A stretch of 64,000 nucleotides of DNA from Marseilla massiliensis (GCF_016899955.1 NZ_JACJJL010000007.1:1-64000); one strand, 5' to 3'. Positions 8,863 to 17,275 are shown, numbered from the stretch's first letter. Program-made: numbers and translations. Notes: generated by a model not told the origin, from the letters alone.

Positions 8863-9665
8863 GTGCCTGCCTGTTTTTTCATACGGTTTATCATGTCGCT
8901 CAGTTCCTTGCCCGGCGATTCGGCTTTCATCAGGCTTTCGCCTATCAGGAAGCCGCTGAAGCCTGCCTGCCGGAGCACGGCCACAGTGTCGGCACTGCCT
9001 ATTCCGCTCTCGCTCACCTTGACGGCATCGCCCGGAAGGAGCGGTGCCAGGGCGAGCGAGGTAGCCACGTCGGTGTTGAACGTGCCGAGGTTGCGGTTGT
9101 TGATGCCGCACAGGTCGGGCCCAAGGGCGGCATATTCCAGTTCGGCCTCGCTGTGCATCTCGAGCAACACCTCGAGTCCGATGTCGTGGGCCGTGCGCAT
9201 CAGTCCGGCGCATTGCGCCATGTCGAGGCATGCCGCAATGAGCAGTACGGCCGAAGCGCCGCAGAGCCGTGCCCTGAAGAGCTGGCTTTCGTCGACCACG
9301 AAGTTCTTGTAGAGAATGGGCACCGTCACCCCCGAGCGCCTTGCCATGGACACATACTCGTCGCGTCCGCCAAAGAAGCGCTCGTCGGTGAGTATGCTTA
9401 TGGCGGCGGCACCGGCGTTTTGGTAGGCCAGTGGTATGGTGCTGGCCGAGCCATCGGCCTTAATCCATCCCTTAGAAGGCGACTTGCGCTTGAACTCTGC
9501 TATAATGCCAGTGCCTGACTCTGCCACGGCCCGTGCCAGCGACGGAGGGGTGTCGCGGCATTGCCTGTCGACCATGGCGCGCAGTTCGCGCCCGTCGAAG
9601 AGCCTTCCAAGGTGCTCGTTTTCGCGGCGTTTCCAATCCACTATCTCGTTGAGAATGTCTTTCAT
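8853..9665 (-). CDS. trpC: Indole-3-glycerol phosphate synthase
   Basis: 270 residues. It closes the indole ring from CdRP, releasing CO2. The motif EFKRKSPSKGWI holds the catalytic Lys, ILTDERFFGG the second lysine-loop region, and GINNRNLGTF and SESGIG the rest of the TIM-barrel active site. The start at 9665 (MKDILNEIVDWKR) is the usual N-terminus and lies 7 bp after the trpD stop. A longer frame from 9692 would overlap trpD and adds a non-conserved extension. Confidence 0.96.
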   Translation of the reverse strand: MKDILNEIVDWKRRENEHLGRLFDGRELRAMVDRQCRDTPPSLARAVAESGTGIIAEFKRKSPSKGWIKADGSASTIPLAYQNAGAAAISILTDERFFGGRDEYVSMARRSGVTVPILYKNFVVDESQLFRARLCGASAVLLIAACLDMAQCAGLMRTAHDIGLEVLLEMHSEAELEYAALGPDLCGINNRNLGTFNTDVATSLALAPLLPGDAVKVSESGIGSADTVAVLRQAGFSGFLIGESLMKAESPGKELSDMINRMKKQAGTCS

Positions 9666-9672
9666 GCTTGCG

Positions 9673-10671
9673 TTATGAGTTAAGTTCGACAAATCTTCTG
9701 AATGTTTTCAGGGCCCGTCCGCTGTCCAACGACTCGCGGGCTATGGCGATGCATTCGTCGATGCCCTTGCTTCCGCGCTCCAGCACCTGTATGCCGAAGG
9801 CTGCGTTGGCCACAACAATCTCTTTCTGTGCTGGCAGCGAGGTGTTGTTGAGCACGCTGTCGAATATCTGGGCGGCCTCTTCCTCGGTGGCGCCGGCCAC
9901 GAGTTCTTCGGGCCTGGCGTGGTGGAGGCCGATGTCTTCGGGTGAGAACACGCGCTCATAGCTGTTGGTGGCCACCTTGAAATCAGACGTAAGGGATATC
10001 TCATCGTACCCGTCGGTGCTGTTGACGATGGCGTAGTCGATGCCAATCTTGCGGTATACATTATTATATAGGCGCATCTGGTCGAGTGTGGCCACGCCGA
10101 GCAGCTGGCATTGCGGCTTGGCCGGGTTGACGATGGGGCCGAGCAGGTTGAAGCAAGTGGGGAAGCTGAGCGACTTGCGTATGGGCCCCACAAACTTCAT
10201 TGCGCGTGCAAAGAGCTGTGCGTGCAGGTAAACAATGCCGCACTCACTCAGGCTTCGGTTCAGCTTGCCGATGTCGTCGGTGAACTTTATCCCGTGGCGT
10301 GCCATCACGTTTGATGCCCCGCTCGTGCTTGTTGCCGAGTAGTTGCCGTGTTTGGCCACCTTGTAGCCGGCCCCGGCAATGACGAAGCACGCCGTGGTTG
10401 ATATGTTGAAAGTGTTCTTGCGGTCGCCGCCTGTGCCCACAACGTCGACGTATCGCTCGCAGTCGAGTGGCACGGGGACGCCCGTTTCCAGTATTCCGTC
10501 GCGGAAGCCCAGCAGTTCGTCGACGGTCACCCCGCGCATCTGCAGTCCGGTGAGCAGCGCCGTTATCTGCTCGGGCGGATATTCGGAGCGGGTGATGCCT
10601 ATCAGTATGTCCTTGGTTTCTTCCCGGGTCAGTTCCTCGTGGTTGAGCATCCGCTCGAGCGTTTTGTTCAT
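9673..10671 (-). CDS. trpD: Anthranilate phosphoribosyltransferase
   Basis: 332 residues. It joins anthranilate to PRPP. Conserved motifs are GTGGDRKNTFNISTTA (PRPP loop), KHGNYSATSTSGASNVM and the C-terminal NAAFGIQVLERG. I chose ATG 10671 (MNKTLERMLNHEELT) because it is preceded by ACAAGAC, as are trpA and trpE; an ATG at 10683 is the alternative. The gene is separated from trpG by 312 bp that hold repeat array C, the only large gap in the operon. Confidence 0.95.
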   Translation of the reverse strand: MNKTLERMLNHEELTREETKDILIGITRSEYPPEQITALLTGLQMRGVTVDELLGFRDGILETGVPVPLDCERYVDVVGTGGDRKNTFNISTTACFVIAGAGYKVAKHGNYSATSTSGASNVMARHGIKFTDDIGKLNRSLSECGIVYLHAQLFARAMKFVGPIRKSLSFPTCFNLLGPIVNPAKPQCQLLGVATLDQMRLYNNVYRKIGIDYAIVNSTDGYDEISLTSDFKVATNSYERVFSPEDIGLHHARPEELVAGATEEEAAQIFDSVLNNTSLPAQKEIVVANAAFGIQVLERGSKGIDECIAIARESLDSGRALKTFRRFVELNS

Positions 10672-10834
10672 GTCTTGTTTCATTGTCGTTGTCTTTGATG
10701 TAAGCCTTGTGTCGGTTGAGGTCGATGCCGCCAGTTGGTTGCGGGGCGGCATGGCCGGTGTTGTTTGTCTGTTTTTGTTACCATAGTCCTCAAGTCGGTG
10801 CCTGTTGTGCAACATTTTGCCCTTCAGGACGTTG

Positions 10835-10922
10835 CGTCGCGTGCGGTTTGCCGTTGCCAAACGGGTTCTTTGGCAGTGCGGTAAGTGCCGTTTTGCATTG
10901 CCAAACGGGGCGTTTTGCAATG
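10835..10922 (+). repeat. 22-bp tandem array C inside the trp operon
   Basis: Units start at 10835, 10857, 10879 and 10901. The last reads ..AAACGGGGCGTTTTGCAA.. and is among the best preserved in the window. The array fills part of the trpG-trpD gap (10672-10983), where no gene is seen. It would be transcribed antisense as part of the trp messenger. Confidence 0.8.
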
Positions 10923-10983
10923 TGGCCTCGCCCTTGCGGCAGCATGGACAGTGGTGTTGTAATGTTATTTCCTGCTGTCGGCG

Positions 10984-11562
10984 CTACCTCACGCCGGGTC
11001 GGCCGGCGAGCCAGTTGGCCATGATGGTGCGTCCTTGTGGCGTGAGCACGCTTTCGGGATGGAACTGGATGCCGTGTATGTCGTAGCTTCTGTGCTTCAG
11101 GCCCATTATCAGTCCGTCGTCGCTCTCGGCCGTCACTTCGAGGCATTCGGGCAGTCCCTCGCGGCTAACCACCCACGAGTGGTATCGCCCCATGGTGATG
11201 CGGTGCGGCAGCGAGCCGAAGATGTAGTCGTTGCCCAGTTGCGTTCCTTCTGTGGCCACGCCGTGGAACACCTCGCTGAGGTTGGTAAGGCGGGCCCCGA
11301 AGGCCTCGCCTATGGCCTGGTGGCCAAGGCAAACGCCCAGCATGGGCTTGCGCCCGGCATACGCCTTGATTGTTTCGGGCATGAGGCCAGCCTCCGACGG
11401 TATGCCCGGCCCGGGGCTGAATATCAGCTTGTCGAACGGTTCGAGCTGCCCGATGGCATAGCGGTCGTTGCGCATTACCGTCACTTCGGCCCCCAGTTCG
11501 TTTACCAGGTGCCTGAGGTTGTAGGTAAACGAGTCGTAGTTGTCAATGATAGCTATTTTCAT
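10984..11562 (-). CDS. trpG: Anthranilate synthase component II (glutamine amidotransferase)
   Basis: 192 residues, a class I glutamine amidotransferase that supplies ammonia to TrpE. The oxyanion region FSPGPGIPSEAG, the nucleophile elbow GVCLGHQAIGE (catalytic Cys) and the IQFHPESVL His-Glu pair are all present. It lies 22 bp downstream of trpE. A pabA role in folate synthesis is possible for such subunits, but the trp context makes trpG the natural call. Confidence 0.95.
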   Translation of the reverse strand: MKIAIIDNYDSFTYNLRHLVNELGAEVTVMRNDRYAIGQLEPFDKLIFSPGPGIPSEAGLMPETIKAYAGRKPMLGVCLGHQAIGEAFGARLTNLSEVFHGVATEGTQLGNDYIFGSLPHRITMGRYHSWVVSREGLPECLEVTAESDDGLIMGLKHRSYDIHGIQFHPESVLTPQGRTIMANWLAGRPGVR

Positions 11563-11584
11563 TTCTTTATGTTTCTGAATGTCG

Positions 11585-12973
11585 TTACATCTGTTCGGCC
11601 ATGCTGATGGCCTTGCGCAGTGCCCCGAGCTTGTTGTTCACTTCCTGCAACTCGCCCTCAACGCTGCTGCGGGCCACTATGCCTCCGCCGGCCTGGAACC
11701 ACAGCTCGCCGTTGCGGGCCACGAAGGTGCGTATGGTGATGGCCTGGTTCAAATTGCCGTTGAGGCCTATATAGCCTATGCACCCGCCGTAGGCGCCGCG
11801 GCAGTGGGGCTCGTATTGGCTTATCAGCTGCATGGCCCTGACCTTTGGGGCGCCCGAGAGCGTGCCTGCGGGGAAGGTGTCGACGAAGGCCTTTAGCGGG
11901 TCGGCGCCCTCGTCGAGCGTTCCGCTGACCCTTGATACGAGATGGAACACGTGCGAGTATGTCTGCAAGTCTTTGTAGAAGTCGACTCCCACGTCGTGGC
12001 AGTTGCGGCTAAGGTCGTTGCGCGCAAGGTCGACCAGCATCACGTGCTCGGCGTTTTCCTTCGGGTCGGAGCGCAGTTGTTCGGCCTTGAGCCTGTCGGA
12101 GGCGTCGTCGCCCGTGCGCCTTGCTGTTCCGGCAATGGGGTCGATGAATGCCTTGCGGCCCTCGATGCGGCAGTGGGTTTCGGGCGAAGAGCCGAACAGC
12201 CTGAATCCTCCGAAGTCGAAATAAAACAGGTATGGCGACGGGTTGACGGAGCGCAGGGCCCTGTAGAGCGTGAAGTCGTCGCCTTCGTAAGGCTGGGCAA
12301 AGCGCCTTGACAGCACTATCTGGAACACGTCGCCCCTCATGCAGTGGGCTATTCCGCGCCTTATGTTCTCCCTGTGCTCGTCGTCGGTGAGCGTTGGCAC
12401 GGCCTCGCCCGTGGTGCGGAATCCGTAGGTGCCGGCGCAGTCTTTGTTCATTCGCTTGAGCACGCGGTCTATGTCGGCCTCGTTGCCGAGCGTCACCACG
12501 GTCATGGTGTTGTCGAAATGGTCGAAGGCCACAACCACCTTATATAATATGTACATCAGGTCGGGGGCGTCGTTGCGTTTCTGTGTCACGTCTTTGACGT
12601 CGATGCCTTCGGTGTATCTCACCGCGTTGAACGAGGTGTAGCCGTAGAGTCCGCACAGTTCGGAGCCTTCGCCCTCAACCCTGAAGCTGTCTACAAACTC
12701 GCGCATGGCCTGTTCGATACCGTAGCCCGGGCCCATGGGTGCCTCTTTGCGTCCGCCGTCGGGGTAGGCCATGGTGCACATGCCGTGGCCTATTGATATG
12801 CTTGCCATTGGCTCGACACCTATGAACGAGCGGCTCGTGGCCCTGTCGTGGTAGTCGGAGCATTCCATCAGGGCGCTCATGGGCTGCATGTCGCGCAGCC
12901 GCAGGTAGGCTCCCACAGGGGTGTGCAGGTCGGCGAGCACTGTTTTTGCTATTGTCTTATATTTGTATGTCAT
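11585..12973 (-). CDS. trpE: Anthranilate synthase component I
   Basis: 462 residues. It makes anthranilate from chorismate with ammonia from TrpG. The chorismate-binding core is complete: LFGSSPETHCRIEGR, DPIAGTARRTGDD, LVDLARNDLSRN and TFPAGTLSGAPKVRAM. LMECSD near residue 36 corresponds to the LLES-type motif of the tryptophan feedback site, so the enzyme is probably feedback-inhibited. It follows trpB by 89 bp. ACAAGAC precedes the ATG. Confidence 0.96.
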   Translation of the reverse strand: MTYKYKTIAKTVLADLHTPVGAYLRLRDMQPMSALMECSDYHDRATSRSFIGVEPMASISIGHGMCTMAYPDGGRKEAPMGPGYGIEQAMREFVDSFRVEGEGSELCGLYGYTSFNAVRYTEGIDVKDVTQKRNDAPDLMYILYKVVVAFDHFDNTMTVVTLGNEADIDRVLKRMNKDCAGTYGFRTTGEAVPTLTDDEHRENIRRGIAHCMRGDVFQIVLSRRFAQPYEGDDFTLYRALRSVNPSPYLFYFDFGGFRLFGSSPETHCRIEGRKAFIDPIAGTARRTGDDASDRLKAEQLRSDPKENAEHVMLVDLARNDLSRNCHDVGVDFYKDLQTYSHVFHLVSRVSGTLDEGADPLKAFVDTFPAGTLSGAPKVRAMQLISQYEPHCRGAYGGCIGYIGLNGNLNQAITIRTFVARNGELWFQAGGGIVARSSVEGELQEVNNKLGALRKAISMAEQM

Positions 12974-13062
12974 GTCTTGTGTTGGTTTGCATTGTTGGTT
13001 TGGCCACTCCGGTTGTGGCCCATGTCTGTGTGCCGTGGCCGCTGGCCGCCTCCGGCCGTGGC

Positions 13063-14271
13063 TCAGAACGTGCCGTATTCGCCGGCCATGGCTTTGTTGG
13101 CCAGGTAAGTCTCCACGTCTTTGTCGCCCCTGCCGCTTACCGTGAGCACCACCACATCGTTGCTGTTGAAGTGCATCTTGCCAAGTGCGGCTATGGCATG
13201 GGCGCTTTCCAGGGCGGGTATTATCCCTTCGGTGCGCGTCAGCTCGAATGCTGCGCGAATGGCTTCGTCGTCGTTGATGGCGTAAACCGTGGCCCGCTTC
13301 TTTACGGCCATGTTGGCGTGCATGGGCCCGATGCCCGGGTAGTCGAGCCCTGCCGATATTGATTCTGCCTCCATTATCTGGCCGTCGGGGGTCTGCATGA
13401 CAAGCGTCCTCGACCCGTGCAGTATGCCGACAGAGCCTGCGTGTATCGTGGCGGCGGTGTGGCTGGTGTCGGCTCCCTGCCCGCCGGCTTCTGCCAACAC
13501 AATCTTCACGCGCTCATCGTCGATGTAGTGGTATATTGTTCCGGCAGCGTTCGACCCTCCGCCGATGCAGGCTATGAGGTAGTCGGGATAGTCGCGCCCT
13601 GTCTTTCTTGCCAACTGCTCCTTTATTTCCTTCGATATGATGCTCTGGAGTCGCGCCACTATGTCGGGATAAGGGTGGGGGCCGACGGTCGAACCGATGA
13701 TGTAGAACGTGTCATGCGGGTGGCAGCACCAGTCGCGTATGGCCTCGTTGGTGGCGTCTTTGAGCGTGTGGTTGCCCGTAAACACGGGGCGCACCTCGGC
13801 GCCGAGCATCTTCATGCGCTCCACGTTGACGTGTTGGCGCTCAACGTCGAGCGCCCCCTGGTATACCACACAGGGCATGTCCATCAGTGCGCACACCGTT
13901 GCCACGGCCACACCGTGCTGCCCTGCGCCTGTCTCGGCTATGATTCGCTTCTTCCCCATCTTCTTCGCAAGGAGTATTTGGCCCACGGTATTGTTTATCT
14001 TGTGGGCCCCGGTGTGGTTCAGGTCTTCGCGCTTCAGGTATAGCTCGCATCCGTAGCGCTCGCTCATGCGGGCCGCGCGGTACAGTGGCGAGGGCCTTCC
14101 CACATAGTCGTTGAGCAGCTCCATGTACTCTTGTTTGAACTCTTCCGACTCCATGATTCCAAGGTATTGCTCTTTAAGGGCTTCTACAGTGGAGTATAGA
14201 ATCTCGGGAACATAGGCCCCGCCAAACTCTCCGTAATATCCGTTCTGGTCAACTAAATACGACTGTTTCAT
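13063..14271 (-). CDS. trpB: Tryptophan synthase beta chain
   Basis: 402 residues, PLP enzyme that joins indole and serine. HTGAHKINN carries the PLP lysine and the GGGSNAAG phosphate-binding loop follows. It is the TrpB1 type with the PEILYSTVEALKEQY N-terminus. I chose ATG 14271 (MKQSYLVDQNGYYGEFGG), since the upstream in-frame ATG at 14295 adds non-conserved residues and sits against the terminator. It is the first structural gene, directly after the leader attenuator. Confidence 0.95.
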   Translation of the reverse strand: MKQSYLVDQNGYYGEFGGAYVPEILYSTVEALKEQYLGIMESEEFKQEYMELLNDYVGRPSPLYRAARMSERYGCELYLKREDLNHTGAHKINNTVGQILLAKKMGKKRIIAETGAGQHGVAVATVCALMDMPCVVYQGALDVERQHVNVERMKMLGAEVRPVFTGNHTLKDATNEAIRDWCCHPHDTFYIIGSTVGPHPYPDIVARLQSIISKEIKEQLARKTGRDYPDYLIACIGGGSNAAGTIYHYIDDERVKIVLAEAGGQGADTSHTAATIHAGSVGILHGSRTLVMQTPDGQIMEAESISAGLDYPGIGPMHANMAVKKRATVYAINDDEAIRAAFELTRTEGIIPALESAHAIAALGKMHFNSNDVVVLTVSGRGDKDVETYLANKAMAGEYGTF

Positions 14272-14296
14272 ATCTTTAGTGTTGTTGGTTTGCAAA

Positions 14297-14330
14297 TTAA
14301 AAAGGCTCGCCGCGGTTGCGACGAGCCTTT
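14297..14330 (-). terminator. trp attenuator terminator
   Basis: On the minus strand AAAGGCTCG (14330-14322) pairs with CGAGCCTTT (14309-14301), and the stem can extend inward through TCGC/GCGG. A TTTTTAA tract follows. It sits between the leader peptide and trpB, 26 bp from the trpB start, so termination here would switch off the whole operon. Confidence 0.85.
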
Positions 14331-14374
14331 GTGTTTATATCTTTGGATACTATGCACAGCTCCGTTACCCGCGA

Positions 14375-14425
14375 TTATCTGAATCTCGAGTTGCGCCACC
14401 ACCATGCATTGATCATCTGTATCAT
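14375..14425 (-). CDS. trpL: trp operon leader peptide (Trp-Trp-Trp)
   Basis: A 16-codon frame encodes MIQMINAWWWRNSRFR, with three adjacent UGG codons at 14404-14396, then UAA. It begins about 23 nt downstream of the predicted transcription start and is followed by the intrinsic terminator before trpB. This is the arrangement of translation-coupled attenuation: ribosomes stalling on Trp codons when charged tRNA-Trp is scarce would favour an antiterminator. I could not define the antiterminator pairing with certainty; GAGC at about 14361 could pair with GCTC in the terminator arm. Confidence 0.88.
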   Translation of the reverse strand: MIQMINAWWWRNSRFR

Positions 14426-14454
14426 ATCGTTTGTATTTTATTGGTTTACGTTTG

Positions 14455-14485
14455 CAAAGATAATGCTTTTCTTTTAATCTGCAAA
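14455..14485 (-). promoter_or_regulatory. trp operon promoter
   Basis: TTTG (14485-14482) and TATCTTTG (14462-14455) are separated by 19 bp, a full match to the Bacteroidetes -33/-7 consensus. The predicted start near 14448 places the leader peptide about 23 nt into the transcript. Confidence 0.85.
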
Positions 14486-14584
14486 TCTTTTGCTTGTTAT
14501 TTTCTCAAAATGAAATATTTTACCGTAAAATGTGCGCTTTCTGTCATGCGTAGGCGCGTTCATAATTATATGGGAAAAACGTGG

Positions 14585-15412
14585 TCACACACCGAAGCAG
14601 TATAGAGTGCAATGGTCGTTTATTATGTTGACCGTATTGAGAAGTATACAGTATTCGCCCGATTCGGTCAAGTCGACGGTAATCAAGAATGATGACTTAC
14701 CGTATTTCTGGGCGGAAAAGGGCACTTCCTGGTATTCAGTGAGGCAGTAAGGCCCAGTTCTTGCAACGTCCTTGTTCTTTTTCAAAGATAGCTTTCTTGT
14801 CTTTTGGACTGAGAATTTGGCCAAAAATATAATGTCATGAGGGTCTGCTTTCTGGTCAGGAACACGTACGATGATTTTCTGTTCGCCCAGTTTCGCCCTT
14901 AGGTTTGAGTATTTTTTGTCAACGTAAACCTTTAGTTTTGGAATGTCAGAATAGTCGCTCGCCTGCGTAATCAGCGCAGAGACAGTTTCTTGATCGTTGC
15001 TGTAGGATGTGTTGTCTTTGCTTTTTGTCTTTGCAAAAACCAGTTTTTTAGACTTTAATGATTGGTTCTTGCTTTTGTTGATTCCAACCGTTTTTTCGAG
15101 TTGTACGTATTCTTTGTTGTCGAAATTGCACATGTATGCTTCGCCGATATGCCTTGGTTCGGGTATTGGCAAATCCATTTCTGCAATGTCAATCCGCCCG
15201 AGTATGGAATGGTTGACGTAAGCAACATCGCTTTTCTTGATGTCGAACTCTGTGCCGGCACGCAGGTAGACAATGACGTCGCCGCGCATGCTGAGTATTG
15301 AGTCGACCTCGAATCCGTCTTTGTCGATGGGTTTTATGAGGTTTTTGCCGTTTTGGGCTGATGTGCAAACAGATATTACTATTGCAACAAACAGTAAATA
15401 AGCCTTTTTCAT
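14585..15412 (-). CDS. Secreted protein of unknown function
   Basis: 275 residues with a clear signal peptide (MKKAYLLFVAIVISVCTSAQ). The mature part is rich in Lys, Ser and Asp and has no motif I recognise. A central stretch (about 105-130) is basic. It is the third of three same-strand genes for exported proteins, 33 bp after the previous one, so it is probably the end of a short operon. Its base composition is somewhat more AT-rich than its neighbours. Function unknown. Confidence 0.75.
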   Translation of the reverse strand: MKKAYLLFVAIVISVCTSAQNGKNLIKPIDKDGFEVDSILSMRGDVIVYLRAGTEFDIKKSDVAYVNHSILGRIDIAEMDLPIPEPRHIGEAYMCNFDNKEYVQLEKTVGINKSKNQSLKSKKLVFAKTKSKDNTSYSNDQETVSALITQASDYSDIPKLKVYVDKKYSNLRAKLGEQKIIVRVPDQKADPHDIIFLAKFSVQKTRKLSLKKNKDVARTGPYCLTEYQEVPFSAQKYGKSSFLITVDLTESGEYCILLNTVNIINDHCTLYCFGV

Positions 15413-15445
15413 TTGCTTGAGTTTTGGTGTCTGTTAGATTGGTGT

Positions 15446-15970
15446 TTATTGTGCGGCCACTTGGTATTGCAGCACTTTCTTCAGTCCGGGCATGCTCATG
15501 TAGCGCGACTTCACCCCGCTGATGTATACCAGTCGGTTCCACAGCTGCGGGTTGTCTACAAGGTTGAGCGCCGCCCTCACGTCCTTGTATTCGGTGAGGC
15601 ACACCGGGAAGAGATGCTCGTCGGTCAGGTACTTGAAGTCGTCGAGGTCGGCGGGCTCGTCGGCCAGAATGATGGCAGTGCTGCCTTCAAACGGCTCTGT
15701 GAAGTCGGCGTTACTCATGCTCCGTGTGCATGACGCCACGATATAGCCCCTGACGCAGATGACCTCGCCCACTGTGGCCTCCTGTGCCTCGGCCACGGTC
15801 ATGTAGTCTATCTGTGCCGTGTCTTTGTTTATTACCCCCTTGTCGGGCCTCGGCTGCTCTTCGTCGGGCTTGGAGCCTTCGTCGAACACATCCTTTTCGC
15901 ATGCCGCGGTTAGCGAGACGCATGCCATGGCAACAGCCATCATAGTGATTTTTAAGTTAGTTTTAACCAT
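15446..15970 (-). CDS. Lipoprotein with a DUF6359-like domain
   Basis: 174 residues with a lipoprotein signal (LTAAC, Cys24), so probably an envelope lipoprotein. After an acidic linker (EGSKPDEEQPRPDKG) comes YMTVAEAQEATVGEVICVRGYIVA and a C-terminal LWNRLVYISGVKSRYMSMPGLK. This pattern resembles the OB-like DUF6359 domain common in Bacteroidales surface lipoproteins; the assignment is from memory of the pattern. It lies 45 bp downstream of the PepSY-like gene and 33 bp upstream of the unknown secreted protein. Confidence 0.75.
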   Translation of the reverse strand: MVKTNLKITMMAVAMACVSLTAACEKDVFDEGSKPDEEQPRPDKGVINKDTAQIDYMTVAEAQEATVGEVICVRGYIVASCTRSMSNADFTEPFEGSTAIILADEPADLDDFKYLTDEHLFPVCLTEYKDVRAALNLVDNPQLWNRLVYISGVKSRYMSMPGLKKVLQYQVAAQ

Positions 15971-16015
15971 GCTGCAAGTTCTTTGGTTGTCGTTGTTGTT
16001 GTAGTCCGGGGCATG

Positions 16016-16756
16016 TCATCTGTTGCGACGGTAGTCCCATTCGTCGTCTCCCTCGTCGAAATGGTCCTCGCCGTCGTCGTATCCACGGTTTGCAGGCCCG
16101 TCGGTGTGGACGTAGCCGTGGCGTTCCATTCCACTGCCTGTGGGTTGGCTGCCCCCGTCGTGGCTGCCTTGCCCCCGCCTTGCCGGCGGGTTGGCCGGCC
16201 TGTTGCTGCCCTCCGGCCTGCTGCCGGTGGTGTCGTATGTTCGTCCGTCGTTCCATTCGTCGGCTGTGAGCGTCGACATTATTTTGCCGTCGGGCGACAC
16301 AAGGAATATGAAGTCGTCGTTGTGACGCCTTGCCTGCACGGCGTATAGCAGTCCGCCGGGCGAGTCTACCACCTTGTTGTCGTTGTCGTCAATGTCTTCG
16401 TAGGCCAATCCTTCTTGCCCGATGGCTTCGATTACGCGTTCCGGCAGCCTTTCGCGCCTTGTTTCCCACAGCGTGCGCACCCAACGGCTGCTGCCGTCGA
16501 AGAGCGCAACCTTCTCCGTGCCATCGTGCACAATCTTCACTTCAAGGTAGCCGTTGTCATAGTCGTGGTCGAGTATGCGGCATCCGTCATAGCGCTGCCT
16601 TATCAATTCGTCGGTTCCTTCTGCTTGCCTTGCTTCTCGGTTAATGCTTGTTTCAGGTTTGTTGTTGTCTTTTGTGCCAGTCGTGTTTGTGCACGACATC
16701 GTTGCAAAGAGCGACATGACCATTGCTGCTGTCAGTAATGTCTTGTTGGCATTCAT
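16016..16756 (-). CDS. Lipoprotein with a PepSY-like (BLIP-like) domain
   Basis: 246 residues from ATG 16756, chosen because a promoter at 16785-16815 predicts transcription from about 16778. An ATG at 16768 is possible. The lipobox is FATMSC (Cys22). Residues about 50-150 (YDGCRILDHDYDNGYLEVKI, VRTLWETRRERLPERVIEAI, DSPGGLLYAVQ) resemble the PepSY-like putative beta-lactamase-inhibitor fold (PF11396 type). The C-terminal 60 residues are low complexity, rich in Gly, Asp, Glu and Arg. First gene of a three-gene exported-protein operon. Function unknown. Confidence 0.78.
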   Translation of the reverse strand: MNANKTLLTAAMVMSLFATMSCTNTTGTKDNNKPETSINREARQAEGTDELIRQRYDGCRILDHDYDNGYLEVKIVHDGTEKVALFDGSSRWVRTLWETRRERLPERVIEAIGQEGLAYEDIDDNDNKVVDSPGGLLYAVQARRHNDDFIFLVSPDGKIMSTLTADEWNDGRTYDTTGSRPEGSNRPANPPARRGQGSHDGGSQPTGSGMERHGYVHTDGPANRGYDDGEDHFDEGDDEWDYRRNR

Positions 16757-16784
16757 GGGCATTTGCATTTTAAATATATTGCCA

Positions 16785-16815
16785 CAAATATACAGAAAAA
16801 ATGGCATTATGCAAA
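16785..16815 (-). promoter_or_regulatory. Promoter of the PepSY-like lipoprotein operon
   Basis: TTTG (16815-16812) and TATATTTG (16792-16785) with a 19-bp gap on the minus strand. It is back to back with the plus-strand promoter at 16843-16874. Confidence 0.75.
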
Positions 16816-16842
16816 GATGTTATTCATTTTTTGCTTTAAAAA

Positions 16843-16874
16843 TTTGCAGTTTAGTTGGAAAATGCTTATATTTG
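16843..16874 (+). promoter_or_regulatory. Promoter of a candidate small RNA
   Basis: TTTG (16843-16846) and TATATTTG (16867-16874) are separated by exactly 20 bp, a full consensus match. No annotated gene lies downstream on this strand before 19.19 kb; an intrinsic terminator follows 55 bp later. Confidence 0.75.
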
Positions 16875-16880
16875 CCATCG

Positions 16881-16960
16881 GTAAGTTCTATCAGCCATTG
16901 TTGATGACCTTATCTATAAGCATCCAGGTTGGCGCGTCCTGCGCCAACCTTTTGTTTTCC
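16881..16960 (+). ncRNA. Candidate stand-alone small RNA, about 80 nt
   Basis: A consensus promoter ends at 16874 and a strong intrinsic terminator lies at 16928-16957 (AGGTTGGCGC / GCGCCAACCT, then TTTTGTTTT). The unit between them is about 80 nt and has no plausible protein: the only ATG frame (16907) reads through the hairpin. It is isolated, with minus-strand genes or none on both sides. I know no named RNA with this sequence. Ends are predicted, not mapped. Confidence 0.55.
16928..16957 (+). terminator. Intrinsic terminator of the candidate small RNA
   Basis: AGGTTGGCGC and GCGCCAACCT form a 10-bp perfect stem with a 5-nt loop, followed by TTTTGTTTT on the plus strand. Confidence 0.8.
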
Positions 16961-17187
16961 CTGCGTATAGGTTGCGCTTCCGTTGGCGTTCGGTGGGGTG
17001 GTAATGGCGGTTGGCAGAGTGCAAATTTTGTTGACAAACAGTTGCTTGAGAATGGCTGTGGCGGCGCGTCGGTAGGTCTCGGCGGCAAATTCTGCAATCT
17101 CAGGGGTGTTGGGCTAAAGTGTTGACTTGATGGCTGTTGTGGCTGGTGGGGCGGGGGTTGCGCTCCCTCTGGCGCCCAGCGGTGTTG

Positions 17188-17275
17188 TCAAACAGCCCGT
17201 TTTAGAAGCCCGAACGGGCCGTTCCAGCCTTCCAAACATGCCATCTTGCAGTCTGCAATGGCGTTCTGCTGGGTG
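17188..17275 (+). repeat. 22-bp tandem array D (four units)
   Basis: Units start at 17188, 17210, 17232 and 17254; the second reads ..GAACGGGCCGTTCC... The array lies in the 0.5 kb between the small-RNA terminator and the riboswitch terminator. A separate pair TGGYTTTTYGGCAAAATGG occurs at 17285 and 17348. Nothing else is recognised between 16961 and 17472. Confidence 0.72.
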
